Part shown: positions 11,586 through 22,382 of the stretch, piece after piece
Numbering within the stretch: position 1 is the first letter of the stretch
How the letters are laid out: every line of letters starts with the position of its first letter
Source: Datura wrightii
Taxonomy: Eukaryota > Streptophyta > Magnoliopsida > Solanales > Solanaceae
Assembly (NCBI GenBank): GCA_035772735.1
Contig: JASDFA010000010.1
Location: forward strand, 28,149,501 to 28,213,500
Reading direction: 5' to 3'
DNA length: 64,000 nucleotides
The notes under the pieces: model-generated
Database searches by the model: none
The model's input: the letters and a program-made list of their open reading frames with translations, nothing else
What the model was told of the DNA's origin: nothing
Program-made: the position numbers and the translations under genes

Positions 11586-12096
11586 GATAGGTATATTCTA
11601 GCTTTGGGCTTTAACTATTGCAATAGTTTTTACTCCTGATTTACTTTCTAAAGGGCTTTCTAGAGACTCAATTTCTTCTTTGTCCTTTTCTAATTTTGAT
11701 GTTTCTCCTGGTTCGAATTGATATAATTCAGATCCTTTCATTAATTTTAGTTCATTTAATAATTTATTAGCAAGGGCATCTCTTTCTAGCTTGTTAAGTC
11801 CTTGCTTAACTTCTTTAACTTCATTTTTAATATGTAATAATTTAGTTTGAAGATCTTGTACTATTGTATTAGACTTTTGTTCTTTAAATTGTTTAGTATG
11901 TTTTTCTTATTAAAAGGCTCAATTGTTCCCTTGTCATGTTGTTGATTAAGAACTATATTTTTAACTATATTAAATATTTTCTTTTAAGATATTTACTTCA
12001 ATATGATTAATCATATCAAAAAAGATCTCCTTGTTATTATTATTGGTAATGACATTTATTTAGTGGCTATTGATAATGTCCAAAATATATCCTTCA
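11586..12096 (-). pseudogene. Endogenous pararetrovirus, part upstream of the protease (coiled-coil region)
   Basis: Minus strand. A stop-free stretch of about 95 codons (roughly 11895-11605) reads with a heptad-like, Leu/Lys/Glu-rich composition, for example LQTKLLHIKNEVKEVK and ANKLLNELK, then an acidic linker and KTIAIVKAQ. This fits a coiled-coil segment upstream of the protease in a caulimovirid polyprotein. That assignment rests on position and composition, not on a recognised domain. Further right, short in-frame pieces (EIFFDMINHIEVN) continue to 12096, where an LTR begins. Confidence 0.5.
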
Positions 12097-13646
12097 TGCA
12101 AAAAATATACACGGACGAAGTATTAAAACAAATAACCCAACGAGTGTAGGGGTCGAATGCCACAAGGACTAGTGAATAATAGTTACAAGTGTTGGTTGAG
12201 AAATTGAATTTAGCTTGCACCACATAGTGTTAACATAAAAACAAAAAAATTTAGGGATTAAAATTTACAGTGAATTGTATTTAGTGATTTAGTGAATGAA
12301 ACAGCAAGATCGTGCAAAGTTATCAACAAGAGTGTGAAAGACTACAGGTGTGGTGTAGATGATATACTAACTAGATCAGGACATGCTAGGTCATCTTATG
12401 AGTTGAACAAGTGTAAATAATCTCAGGAAGTGGGTATTTACAACTTTTCAGCCTTCTAACTACCTCCTACTAGAGTTTTGTCAAAACTCTAGCCACGATT
12501 TAGCTCAACCTGATTAGATTTGGATTAGCAGCTGTAGTATTATGTAGCTATTAGCTGCTAATAAGGAATGAGACTGCAATTTTAGCTATTTCTAGCCCAA
12601 TTTCACAATCTCTTATCCATACCCACTATTAAATTCTCTTCCAATACTTAATTATTCTTGTACAAGCAACAATCAAGCAAGAATAAAAAGACCCATATCA
12701 TAATCAATGGATCTTCCTTTATAGATTGAAGAGAATCTAATAGATTTACACTTGTTTAAACAATATGAAGATGACTCTAACAATACCCACTCTAATTAAG
12801 TATTCATCATCACACACCTCTAGTTAATGATTTAGCTACTCATGATTAAGAAATTCAAAAGCACATTCATCGATAACTTCATTGAATTTAATAGCAAGAG
12901 TAGTAAAATCTAATTAACAAAATAGTCTCCTACAATGGCTGAAACTTACTATTACAAAGAAGAAGTAGAGAAGAGTACTTTTTCCAAGTTTACCAATCAA
13001 AATCTCTCTATCTTTGCTAAGAGAATGTTCTAAAGGTCAAAAGGGAAATAATGATGTGATATTTACTCTGCTCTCTCTCTATATCTCTCTATCTTTCTGT
13101 ATATCAGTACAGAGTACTTTATCTGCTATTTATACCCTAAAGAGTATGGCACTTTTTAGCTCATTTCACATGCTAGAGATTATACCCCTGAGCACCATTC
13201 TAAAATCGGTGGAGACAACAGCAATTCACCGGTCCGAATTCGTGAACCGCCAGGTGAATTATCTGGGCGCCCACTCAACTCCAATGCGCATCGGCGGTTC
13301 ATCCGGCATTTATCCTATACCAATGCGTGAAACGTGGGATCCTTATGCTGCTTTCTAGAATCTTGGGTGTCTTTTGGCGACTGGACCGGCTCACAATTCG
13401 CCGGTGGCATTATACCTCAGAGGCAGAGATAATCGGCCTTTGGCCGGCGTTTCGTTGGTTTTCATTGGTGGATCGACGATTTGCCCTCACTACCTTCTTT
13501 TTGCTCCATTTTTGCTCTTTTCTACTCATTTAGGCATCCCCACACACCAAAAGCAAAAAGGGCATAAAATCCATATAATCAACTCAAAAACTAAGTAAAA
13601 ACATAAGTTTAAGAGCCTAATGAGTTGGTAAATTACCAACTCATCA
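12097..13646 (-). repeat. 3' LTR of a second Athila/Tat-like family, minus strand (about 1550 bp)
   Basis: On the minus strand it begins TGATGAGTTGGT at 13646. It opens with a perfect hairpin (13620-13644, 12-bp arms ATGAGTTGGTAA and TTACCAACTCAT around one base). A minus-strand TATAAATA lies near 13120-13131. The end carries CTTGTGGCATTCGACCCC, the counterpart of the CTGTGGGATCGATAC block of the + strand family. The left end at 12097 is chosen as the nearest CA (TG on +). No primer site follows, so this is a 3' LTR. Positions 13014-13598 contain open frames but nothing I recognise. Confidence 0.7.
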
Positions 13647-14769
13647 AACTACCAAACTTGAACAATTGCTTGTCCTCAAGTAATCCAATACTCATTCAAT
13701 AAAAATATACCACCTCTATACAAATTTAAACATCACCAATCACCTAAACTATGACAACCCATAAATATGCTCAATAATCTCACTGAAAAGGAGAAGAAAA
13801 TAAACCACGAGACCAAACAATGAAGACGTTCCAAATAGGCTACAATTTTCCACTAACAAGGTTCATGAAATGACTCATTAGTAGAACAAGGGCATTTCTC
13901 AACCATGAAATACACATAGCATGTCAAGTTATCATCAGTGCACATTTAACGCTTGCCTTAGAGTTAGCACTCCTTATGCCCTATCCCCCCATTAACTCTG
14001 AATGCCCTTGTGCCCCCAAAAAGGAATGATGCCACTCACCAAAAGAAGAATCCCTATTTTTTTGGTGATGTGATCATTTGAATGTGCACAAGGGATTGTT
14101 TGGAAGAGATACTCACACTTACTCTCCGAAAAGAAATCTTCATGCACACACTTGACCCATAAGCTTGCGCATCATGTAATTCTCCACTAATGTAGAGTAG
14201 CTGCACTTAAAATCATTTAGGGCTTGTAGGTTATGATGTAGGCTCGGGATAACGGTAGGATAAAAATTTTGTTATAGTGACTAGGTCCTCCCTAATGCTT
14301 TTTGTGACCATACCTCACATCAACTCCTTCCATTCACTTCACTTTATTTCACTTCTTTCCTTGTTTCTAGCTTTCATTTCTTTAACAACCCTCCTTATAA
14401 CCCCTTTGGCTTTCACAACAAGCCTTATCACCTCAGGAGGAAGCACTGGTTCACACAACTTGTTTTTCTCTTTTTGATTTATCCTTTTGTGCATATTGGC
14501 ACAATATGGTGCCCCCCCCTCAAATTGAAATTCTTTACTTCCATTTTTACACACCCCCAAACATAGGCTTTTGCCTCATTTCATATGTTTTTAATCACTC
14601 CCTTTTTCTTGGGCTTGGAGCGTCATTTCATCACTATATTATCACTAGCATTTAGGGAGAATGGTGCCAAACAGAGGTATTAAGAATGGTTTTAAGGCTT
14701 GCAATGTGGTTGCTAAAGAAAGGGTCTAAGGCTCAATGTTGGCTGACAAGGACCAATGCTCAAGAAGGG
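13647..14769 (-). other. Internal 3' tail of the minus-strand Athila/Tat-like element
   Basis: On the minus strand the sequence next to the LTR reads CTTGAGGACAAGCAATTG and then CAAGTTTGGTAGT, the equivalent of TTCGAGGACGAAC...TAAGTGTGGGGTAAG in the + strand family. Further upstream, ATTGCAAGCCTTAAAAC and AAGCTTATGGGTC match landmarks in the same order in copies A-C. There is no coding sequence. The region is cut at 14770 by the start of a chromovirus LTR. Confidence 0.6.
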
Positions 14770-15825
14770 TGTAACACCCCGAAACTTACTTAGACAAAAT
14801 TCAGACACTGCATGAAATACTACAGGAAACCAGAAAATTTTTTGTCTCAAACGAACCCTACAATAAACTGTTGGTGGAACCAACAGACCATTGTAAGTGG
14901 TCGTGGGTTGCGGCAGCTTTGTTCCATGGGAAAACAATGAGTCATAGGATGATCCATTGATACTAACAACAGGACGTCCTATCGCCCATTAAATCCCAAA
15001 TCAGAGGTCTAATGGACCATTTCCCGGAGACAACGGGAGGGAACAACGACCTGTGGAAGCCTCCAATGAGCCATTTTGACCACCCTTCGTTTAGTTCCAG
15101 AAACAAGCAGTTTGAACCACGAGGGGATACAATGACTCGGTGGTTCTACCAACGAGTCATTGTTATCACCCTTTGCCCCCATGCCTTTTTTTCCTACCAG
15201 TTCCAATGGGAGGTATCAACGGCCCACTGTAACTTCCAACGTACCGTTGTACCTTACCGTGGATCACCCTTGTGAACCTAGTTTCTGAACCCAGAAACAA
15301 CGTCTAGATTCAATGGGTTGTTGTTTCTTCCAATGACCTGTTGGTTCCTATCGACCAAATTTCAGATTTAAATCCTAGGATTATTTTTGTAAAATTCCAC
15401 CTACCTAGTCCCTAAACTATGTCGTTTGGGGTTCATTCAGGGGTTTTAGAAGGGTAAACTAATGGTTTCGCCCCATATTCCTTCTCTCATTCCTAAGAAT
15501 AGAGTGTAGACTTCCTCTAGAAGCACAAAATAGAAGCTAGGGAAAACAACAATCCTCTCAGATTTTCTCAGAGATTCTCACAGAGTTTCTTCGTCGGGTA
15601 CGTGGTAATTCAACAAGGAGATTATTCTCCCCTTGCGTCCCCCAAAACCCTCTCTCAGTAAATTTTTAGTCCTAGCCCTGAGTTTTTGATTTGTGAATAG
15701 AATTCCTGAAATTTTTCCTTGAATCCACCTAGAATAATGTCTGCTATTATTTTAGTTATGGTTTTCATCAGTTCATGATATATTTGGGGCTAATCTTCAC
15801 AAAAGTGAATTCTAGCCCTGCATAC
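14770..15825 (+). repeat. 5' LTR of the + strand chromovirus, left segment
   Basis: Starts TGTAACACCCCG and matches 35903-36913 of the 3' LTR throughout. U3 is full of short inverted repeats, for example ACAATGACTCG (15129-15139) facing CGAGTCATTGT (15153-15163), with 11 perfect base pairs, and TTGGTGGAACCAA near 14870. The match to the 3' LTR stops after CTCTAGCCCTGCA, where TGATCTTGGG of the inserted LTR begins. Confidence 0.85.
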
Positions 15826-17253
15826 TGATCTTGGGTAGATTTATATGCCCAAGTGATACTCAAACGTATCATTTTCGCCTTGTTTATCGTGCAATGTGTA
15901 TACATTTTCATGTAATTGGTAATAAAATGTGAATTTATACTAACCAACATGATTAGCATTGTTTTGTAGGTAAAATATGATTTTGAGGAGCTAAAATGCA
16001 TGTTGGAACAATATCGGAGTTGGACTTGGATTCGAGCACGAAAAAGGCAGTGGACTGCACCAATTAAAGGGGCTCCGCGATGGAGTCGTGTCACGCTACC
16101 AACGCAGAGGCATTCTTCCTGGAGGGTGAAATATTAGTCAAATTCCAGTGGAGCCTCGCGACAGCTCCGTGGCACGGAGGCAAGCCTCCGCGTTGCATGT
16201 CGTGCCACGTTGAAGCTTTATTCCCGGACCCCAAATTTCCAGAGAGGGTCCGCGTCCACGCCGTGTCACGGAGGCAGTGCTCCGCGATGCACTACGTGAC
16301 ACGTTGCTTGTTATTCCGGGAAAAATTCCCACTAGTATAAATAGAACACTTAGGCTTATTTTTAATGAATTCAGACTTGGTGGAGCAAGGACGTGGGTTA
16401 CAGGCAGTTGAGGGACGAAAAAGCTCAGGGTTTTTCTCTCCTTCTTTCTTCTTTAACTCAATTGTTTGTATGATTAACACTTGTTTTAGGATGATTAATC
16501 CACAAATGAGTGGCTAATTCCCTTCCTTGCTGAGGTTATGAACATTTGTGATGAATTTTGATAAGTAATTATATGGTTTTTCATCTTCTTCTTCCATGTT
16601 GTTCTATTAATTCTTGTTTCTACTGCATTGGTGTGTGGCCGACATTAATGTATATCTAATAAGTCCAATTTCACTCGAGAGAGCACAAAATTGGAAAGTT
16701 GTGAATTAATAGAGTATTGTTCTTAACTTGATTTGGGAAAATTGGGTTTTGATGTGCTTTCCTGATAGAAATATACTTGAAAGCCGTATTAGTCAATGTA
16801 GGAACCGGAATTGTATTGCTAGGTCATGAATTGCATTTGATCACAGAAATGTAGACGGATGGTTTATGATTCTTAAGTGAGATTAAATACGAGAGTTTTA
16901 ATCTCTTGGATAATGTTCTTGGCTAGCAACTGGAAGAGAAAGATTAACCAATTTATGATTATAATCAAGTTCATTACATGTTCTTAACCTTGGCATGCTC
17001 ATAACCATAGTTTAAATTCAAAGTAGATAATTGTTAGTAGTTTTAGTACATAATTTATAAAACAAACTTTTCAATTGTTGGTTACGTTGTTGTCATCATA
17101 TACAGAAGTGAGATAGAACATAGTATACTTAAGCAATTTTTACTTATCCAGAGTCTCCTTGGATCGATACTTGGCTTACTTAAGCCACTTACTACTTGTT
17201 TGACCACGTGCACTTGAATTTCGGTTTTCAACACCCAACAAATGCACCGAACA
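15826..17253 (+). repeat. LTR of B1, 5' (1428 bp)
   Basis: Begins TGATCTTGGGTA and ends CCGAACA, six bases before the primer site. Modules at 16169-16208 and 16263-16302; TATAAATA at about 16336. Same length as the LTR at 24310 and almost the same sequence by eye, so B1 is young relative to its host chromovirus. Confidence 0.93.
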
Positions 17254-17259
17254 AGTTTT

Positions 17260-17277
17260 TGGCGCCGTTGCCGGGGA
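17260..17277 (+). promoter_or_regulatory. Primer binding site, tRNA-Asp type (B1)
   Basis: TGGCGCCGTTGCCGGGGA, six bases after the LTR end. It is complementary to the 3' end of plant tRNA-Asp, the usual primer of Athila elements. The identical site follows the LTR at 25744. Confidence 0.9.
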
Positions 17278-17415
17278 GACTAGGCAATTGGTGAAATTGT
17301 ATTAAGTGTAAATTTACTGTATTTTTATTTTATTTTCTTAAGTGTTGACAACTTGGTCTTAGCCTGTATTTTGTAGACTTGATTTCTGTGAACACTGGCA
17401 AGAGACAAAGAGCTG

Positions 17416-19787
17416 GTGGAATCTTATATAGAGTCTGAACGTATATTTCATAGTAAACGCAGAGAAGCTCTACAAAAGAAGTTGCAGTTGCTTAGACAGA
17501 CTATTATGGAGCAACAAAATCCACCGGTTGTTAGGGCAGTGTTAGTGCCCGAAGAAGCAGCAGCAAGGCCGGTTCGCGAGGTGGCAATCCCACATGCCAA
17601 TAATGTAACATAAGGTATCTGCTAACCAGAGCCTGGAGGGATATTTGAACTCAAGCAAAATATGGTGCAACTGTTGCACACAAGCGGGCAATTTACGGGT
17701 CTCCCTCATGAAGACCCACAACAACATCTCCAAAACTTTTTGGAGATAAGTGACACTTATATACCCGCTGGAGTGTCCCCTGATTATGTTCGACTTACAT
17801 TATTTCCGTTCTCATTACTTGGTGAAGCCAAGAGGTGGTTAAAAGCTAAGCCACCAAATTCTATTTCAACGTGGGATGATCTTGCACGAAAGTTCTTGAT
17901 AAGATTTTTTCCCTCTGGTAAAACAGCCAGACTTAGAAGTCAAATTCTAAGTTTCAAACAGAGGGAGGGAGAAAATTTGTATCAAGCCTGGGAAAGATTT
18001 AAATCCATGTTGAGGGACTGTCCTCATCATCATCAGTCCAATGAGGTGTTGGTACACACATTTATTGAGGGTTTGGAACCCCATACTAAAATTTTGCTAG
18101 ATTCAGCAACTGGAGTTCAAGCGTTGGAAAAGACTTATGAGGAGCTGTACACTTTGCTAAACCGGATTTCACAGGGCAATCCAGAATGGAATGCTGATTC
18201 ATCACGAGGTGGAGCAAGGAAAGCAGCAGGAGTGCTTGAAGTGGATGGATTTACAGCTATCGCTGCACAGATAGCTGCCTTGCAGAATCAGTTGAACAAC
18301 CACTTCAGCAACATGAATTTGAACCAGCCTTCAGCTTCAGTCAATACGGTCCAACAAATATGGTGCGAAGTGTGTGGTAGCATTGAGCACTCAGTTGAGT
18401 GCTGTGCAGAAAATCCTGATTCTGTTAACTTTGTGGGCAATGCACAAAGAAATCAGCAGCAGTATGGTAGTGGCTACAACTCAAATTGGAGGAACCATCC
18501 AAATTTTTCATGGGGTAGCAACAACCAACAAGACCAAAGTTCGGGTCAGGGTATGCAAAGAAATCAAGGAGGGCCACAGAACTACCAATCTCAATTCAGA
18601 AATCATAATGCCCCTCCTCCGCCACCATCACCTAGAATTGAGGAGATGTTCAAGACCATGATCGCTAATCAGGCGCAATTGCAGGCTGACTATGTTAAAT
18701 TGGCAGCCGAAGTGAAAAATAATCAGTTAGCGACCAAGGCTCTTGAGTATCAATTTGGGCAATTTGCTAGTTCCCAAAACACAAGGCCCAGAGGTTGACT
18801 GCCTAGCGACACGGATCCTACTCCGAAGCAGGTAAATGCAGTGACCACAAGGAGTGGTTTGCAGCTGAAGGAGGTGGAACCAGAGAGACCACCTCAAAAG
18901 TCAGGAGCAGCAGAAGTTGAGGGGGAGCAAAGTGCGGAAAGGGGGAAGACCAAAGAAGCTGAAACAGAAAGACCTCCACCCCCGTTCCCTCAACGACTCA
19001 AGAAACACAAGGAGGAGGCGTGTTTCAAGAAATTCATGGAGGTGCTTAAACAGGTACATGTTAACTTACCTCTTGTTGATATCTTGCAGGGAGTGCCTAA
19101 ATATGCCAAATACATTAAAGACATCGTGGCCAACAAAAGTCATTTGACTGAGTATGCCACGGCAGCTTTGACGGAGGAGTGCACTTCTCGGATCCAAATA
19201 GACTGCCCACGAAGCTAAAAGACCCTGGAAGTTTTACTATCCAGCTTACTATTGGGCAGAGTATCCGAGCTCGTGGATTGTGTGACCTGGGAGCGAGCAT
19301 AAATCTGATGCCATCTTCGGTATTCAGAAAGTTGGGTCTAGGGAGTCCTAGACCTACAACCGTAATCTTGCAGTTGGCGGACTGATCCTTAGCTAGGCCG
19401 GATGGCATTATTGAGGATGTTCTAGTGCAAGTGGGCTCCCTAATTTTCCCGGTAGATTTTATTGTTCTAGATTTTGAACCAGACGTGGAAGTCCCATTTA
19501 TTTTGGGACGACCCTTCTTGGCAACCGGGAAAGCATTAATCGATGTAGCTGCGGGTCAACTTACAATGCGAGCACATGACAAGGTAGAGGTTTTCGATGT
19601 GTACAAGGCACCCAAGCTCCCGATGGTGAATGAAGAACTCTCGGTGATCAATGTAATTTATCATGGGAATGCTAAACAAATGGATGATTCCCGAGAGTTG
19701 ATGGGAAGACCACTGGATAGGTGTGAGCACTACTGGGGGGAGGACAATGATCGTGAGAAATCGTCCATCACCCTAGCGGACAAGTGA
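17416..19787 (+). pseudogene. gag-pro: gag-protease, B1 (broken)
   Basis: Same protein as the more intact copy at 25900. It contains the Athila-type gag core (FPFSLLGEAKRWL, RFFPSGKTARLRSQ), a CCHC knuckle (CEVCGSIEHSVECC), a Pro-rich linker and a retropepsin-like part (LCDLGASINLM, PFILGRPFLATG). Three stops interrupt the first frame: two near 17612-17625, and a TGA at about 18796 where B2 has GGA. A missing base near 19192 (CCAAAT versus CCAAAAT) shifts frame inside the protease, and a TGA at about 19383 replaces the Arg codon of LADRS. After the final stop there is no RT; the next sequence is the hairpin CACGGGAGGCAACCCGTG (19828-19845). Confidence 0.85.
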
Positions 19788-20450
19788 GCATAAAGGACGT
19801 CGAGCCGCGACGATAAACCAGGCGCTGCACGGGAGGCAACCCGTGAATAATTTTTTTTTCTTTTCTTTCCCTTCATTTTGTAAAGTGTAAATAGATTTTA
19901 TTTTATTTTTATTTTTCTTGATTTAGTACAAAATTTTTGTTTTAGTTAGTATTTTTGTATTTTAGTTAGGTGAAACCTATTAATCTAACCAATTTTATTT
20001 AGTGAGATGATTTTCAGGTTAAACGGAGAAAAATGTGTACGGAATCATGAAGGAAAAGGCAAGGTATGAAAAAATTAATAAAATGCTGAGACAGTGAGCT
20101 GGGGCGATAGCTCCGTGTCACGGAGGAGGACCTCCGCATTACCCTCCATGACACGTTGAGGTTTAATCTGGAATTTTAAAAAATTCCAGTAAGCTGTCGC
20201 GATGGCTCCGTGTCACGGAGGCAGTGCACCGCGATTCACTCCGTGACACGTTGCCATATAAATTGTGACGGGTCACACTGGGTTGCCGGGTGACCCGCGT
20301 GTTTTCTTCATTTTAAACCCCCGATTTTGCCCCTTTTTCCCTCATTTTTACACTTCTCCGCGACCAAACACCCAAAATTCCCTTGCCCATCAACGTGCCA
20401 CGGTATAAAGCAAAGAATTATCAAGTTTTCTTCGATTCTTCAACTACGAG
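19788..20450 (+). promoter_or_regulatory. Internal regulatory block upstream of the second ORF, B1
   Basis: Two 40-nt palindromic modules of the LTR type lie at 20115-20154 and 20210-20249, 95 bp apart as in the LTR. They are followed eight bases later by TATAAA (20257-20262). Then comes a perfect 8-bp inverted repeat, CGGGTCAC (20269-20276) and GTGACCCG (20290-20297), and a T-rich leader ending in a 5' splice-like AG|GTATG at 20451. This copies the LTR U3 layout inside the element. I read it as an internal promoter for the second ORF; transcription is not shown by sequence alone. Confidence 0.65.
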
Positions 20451-21156
20451 GTATGTTTTTCGATTATCTCTCAAGTTTTTGTCGATTTTATTCGAATTTA
20501 AGCATGCGAGGTGAAGTAAATCACCCCAAGTCGAAATTTAGAATGAAATTGAGTTATTCCTTGATTGATAAATGTTCGGAATGTTGTAATGAGCGTTTGA
20601 ACTTGTCGATTGCGTGAATGATTCGAATTTGATTGCGAAATTCAATTCTAGGGCTTGGTTGTTGGAATCGAAATTGGTAACTTGACAAATTTGTGAATTA
20701 TATGTCGGGTTGTATGTATTGAATCAGATAAGTCGTTGTAGAATATTGTTTGAATGTTAATAGACGACGAATTCTCGGGTTTTTGGGAAAATGTTGAAAA
20801 TTGTTCGAATTGGGTTGGGTATATAGGTTCATGTGTATATAGAATTTTTGTTGTTGTTTTTGTTTGTTGTTTGTCTTTGCTAAGTGCGATGGTTGAATTG
20901 CTAGCGATGGTAGTGATTGGGATTAGTTGTATGAAGTCTGAGTAGTACGCTAAAGTTATACCGTTGAATTTTTCTTTGCGAACGCACTAAGCATGAATTA
21001 TATAGTTGTTTGTTTTTGGTGTAAATAAAGTTATTCTTGCCGTAGTATCGTAACCGTAGCTAAGGACTAAGTGTGGGGTAAACTTTGTTAACCCGACCTT
21101 AGCCGAAGTTAATATTCATTTAGCTTGACATTGCGCTTGTTTATTTGTGTTGACAG
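20451..21156 (+). other. Probable leader intron of second ORF, B1
   Basis: GTATGTTTTT at the 5' end and GTGTTGACAG at the 3' end, five bases before the ATG. Equivalent borders occur in copies A and C. Contains TAAGTGTGGGGT at 21068-21079. The open frames inside it are not conserved and I leave them out. Confidence 0.5.
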
Positions 21157-21161
21157 GTAAA

Positions 21162-22382
21162 ATGGCAAGTAGGCAGGATAAGGGTAAAGGTGCATCAACT
21201 TCAGGCACTGGGAGAAAAAGACTTAGACTGGGCACAACAGTCCCAGCTGCACCAGCAGTTCCGCACGGCCAACGCCGCCAATACGGAACTAGATAGGTAA
21301 CTGATGAGGGGAAGAAGTGGTACACCAAACACAAGGAGAATAAATACTTCCCCGAGGAGCATATTGCACGGGAACCGCTAGCACAGGAGTTCCCCCACAT
21401 AGTGCAAAGGATCGAGGCAGCTGGGCTCAGCTTCATATTTCAGGAGCCCAAGGAATGCAACCTACATCTAGTCCGGGAGTTCTATGCTAATTGGAACCCG
21501 GCAATCAGAAGCCACACAATCAAGATCAGAGGGCAGATAGTCACTCTGGAACCCCAGCAGCTAAATGCCATTATCGGAGCACGGGACACAGACGCCCACG
21601 TTCTCCGCCAGCTGAACATCACCCCACCATATGCCGATATCAGACGCACATTGTGTGGGGCTCGATCCACAGCCAGATGGAGCAGACATAAGGAAAGGGG
21701 TTACCACCAGACTCTGCCGTATTCTAAAATGAACAGGGAGGCCAGAATATGGCTGAAGATAGTCTGTTCGTGCCTAATCCCGGGGGTGCACATGACTGAT
21801 GTGACCCGGGACCGTGTGTGCCTGGTGTATGCCCTGATGAAAGGGCTGGAGATTAATGTTGGGGCGGTCATCATATCCGCCATGAAGAGAGCCCGACTAC
21901 ACCAGGGCCACAGGTATGGGTTCGGGGGACTAATCACCACCTTTCTCCGGGGCCTCGACGTTGAGGAAGAGGCTTTGGATTACATCCCGCAGTTGGAGCG
22001 GAGGGCCCTTGACGTGACCAAAACTAAGGCCCCCGACACAACACACGGGCCAGTGCTGTCGCTTGGCGAGCGACATGCTCGTGACGACCAGTACATGGCA
22101 CGGATGTTTGGAATGCAAATGCTCCAGCTTCGGATCGGTGGGAGACCAGCCACGAAGGAGGAGTTATGGCAGCTCGAGCTGGATTACCCGTTTGGAGAAA
22201 ACGCTAGGGCTCTATGCCGAGTGGGGCCAGCCTTTGTAGAGCCCACTGACGATGACGTCCCCAAGGACGAGGAGACACGTCGGGAGGACTCCGATGTGGA
22301 GTCCGATGATGACGATGGAGGTGACTCGGACATGGGCGATGAGGCAGCATCACCTAATGAAGAAGATGAATACTTTGACTAA
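21162..22382 (+). pseudogene. Second ORF (putative plant transposon protein domain), B1; one premature stop
   Basis: The best-preserved copy: 407 codons including stop, with a single internal TAG at codon 45 (21294-21296), where copies A and C read TGG. Residues 1-40 are basic and low complexity (MASRQDKGKGASTSG). Residues about 75-290 hold the domain, with REFYANWNP, LNAIIGARDTDAHV, MNREARIWLKIVCS, VCLVYALMKGLEINVG, RYGFGG and EEALDYIPQLERR. A glutamate/aspartate-rich tail ends EEDEYFD. I match it to PF20167-type plant transposon-associated proteins from memory of the family pattern. It has no RT, integrase, signal peptide or membrane segment. It sits downstream of a TATA-bearing block and an apparent intron, so it is probably made from its own spliced mRNA. 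What it does for the element is unknown. Confidence 0.8.

Noticed and set aside
13014..13598. Overlapping + strand ORFs (114, 68 and 74 codons)
   Set aside because: They lie inside a minus-strand LTR, are low-complexity or frame-accidental, and have no recognisable domain.
17260..17277. Possible tRNA-Asp gene fragment
   Set aside because: It is the complement of the tRNA 3' end only, at fixed distance from the LTR: a primer site. No cloverleaf sequence around it.
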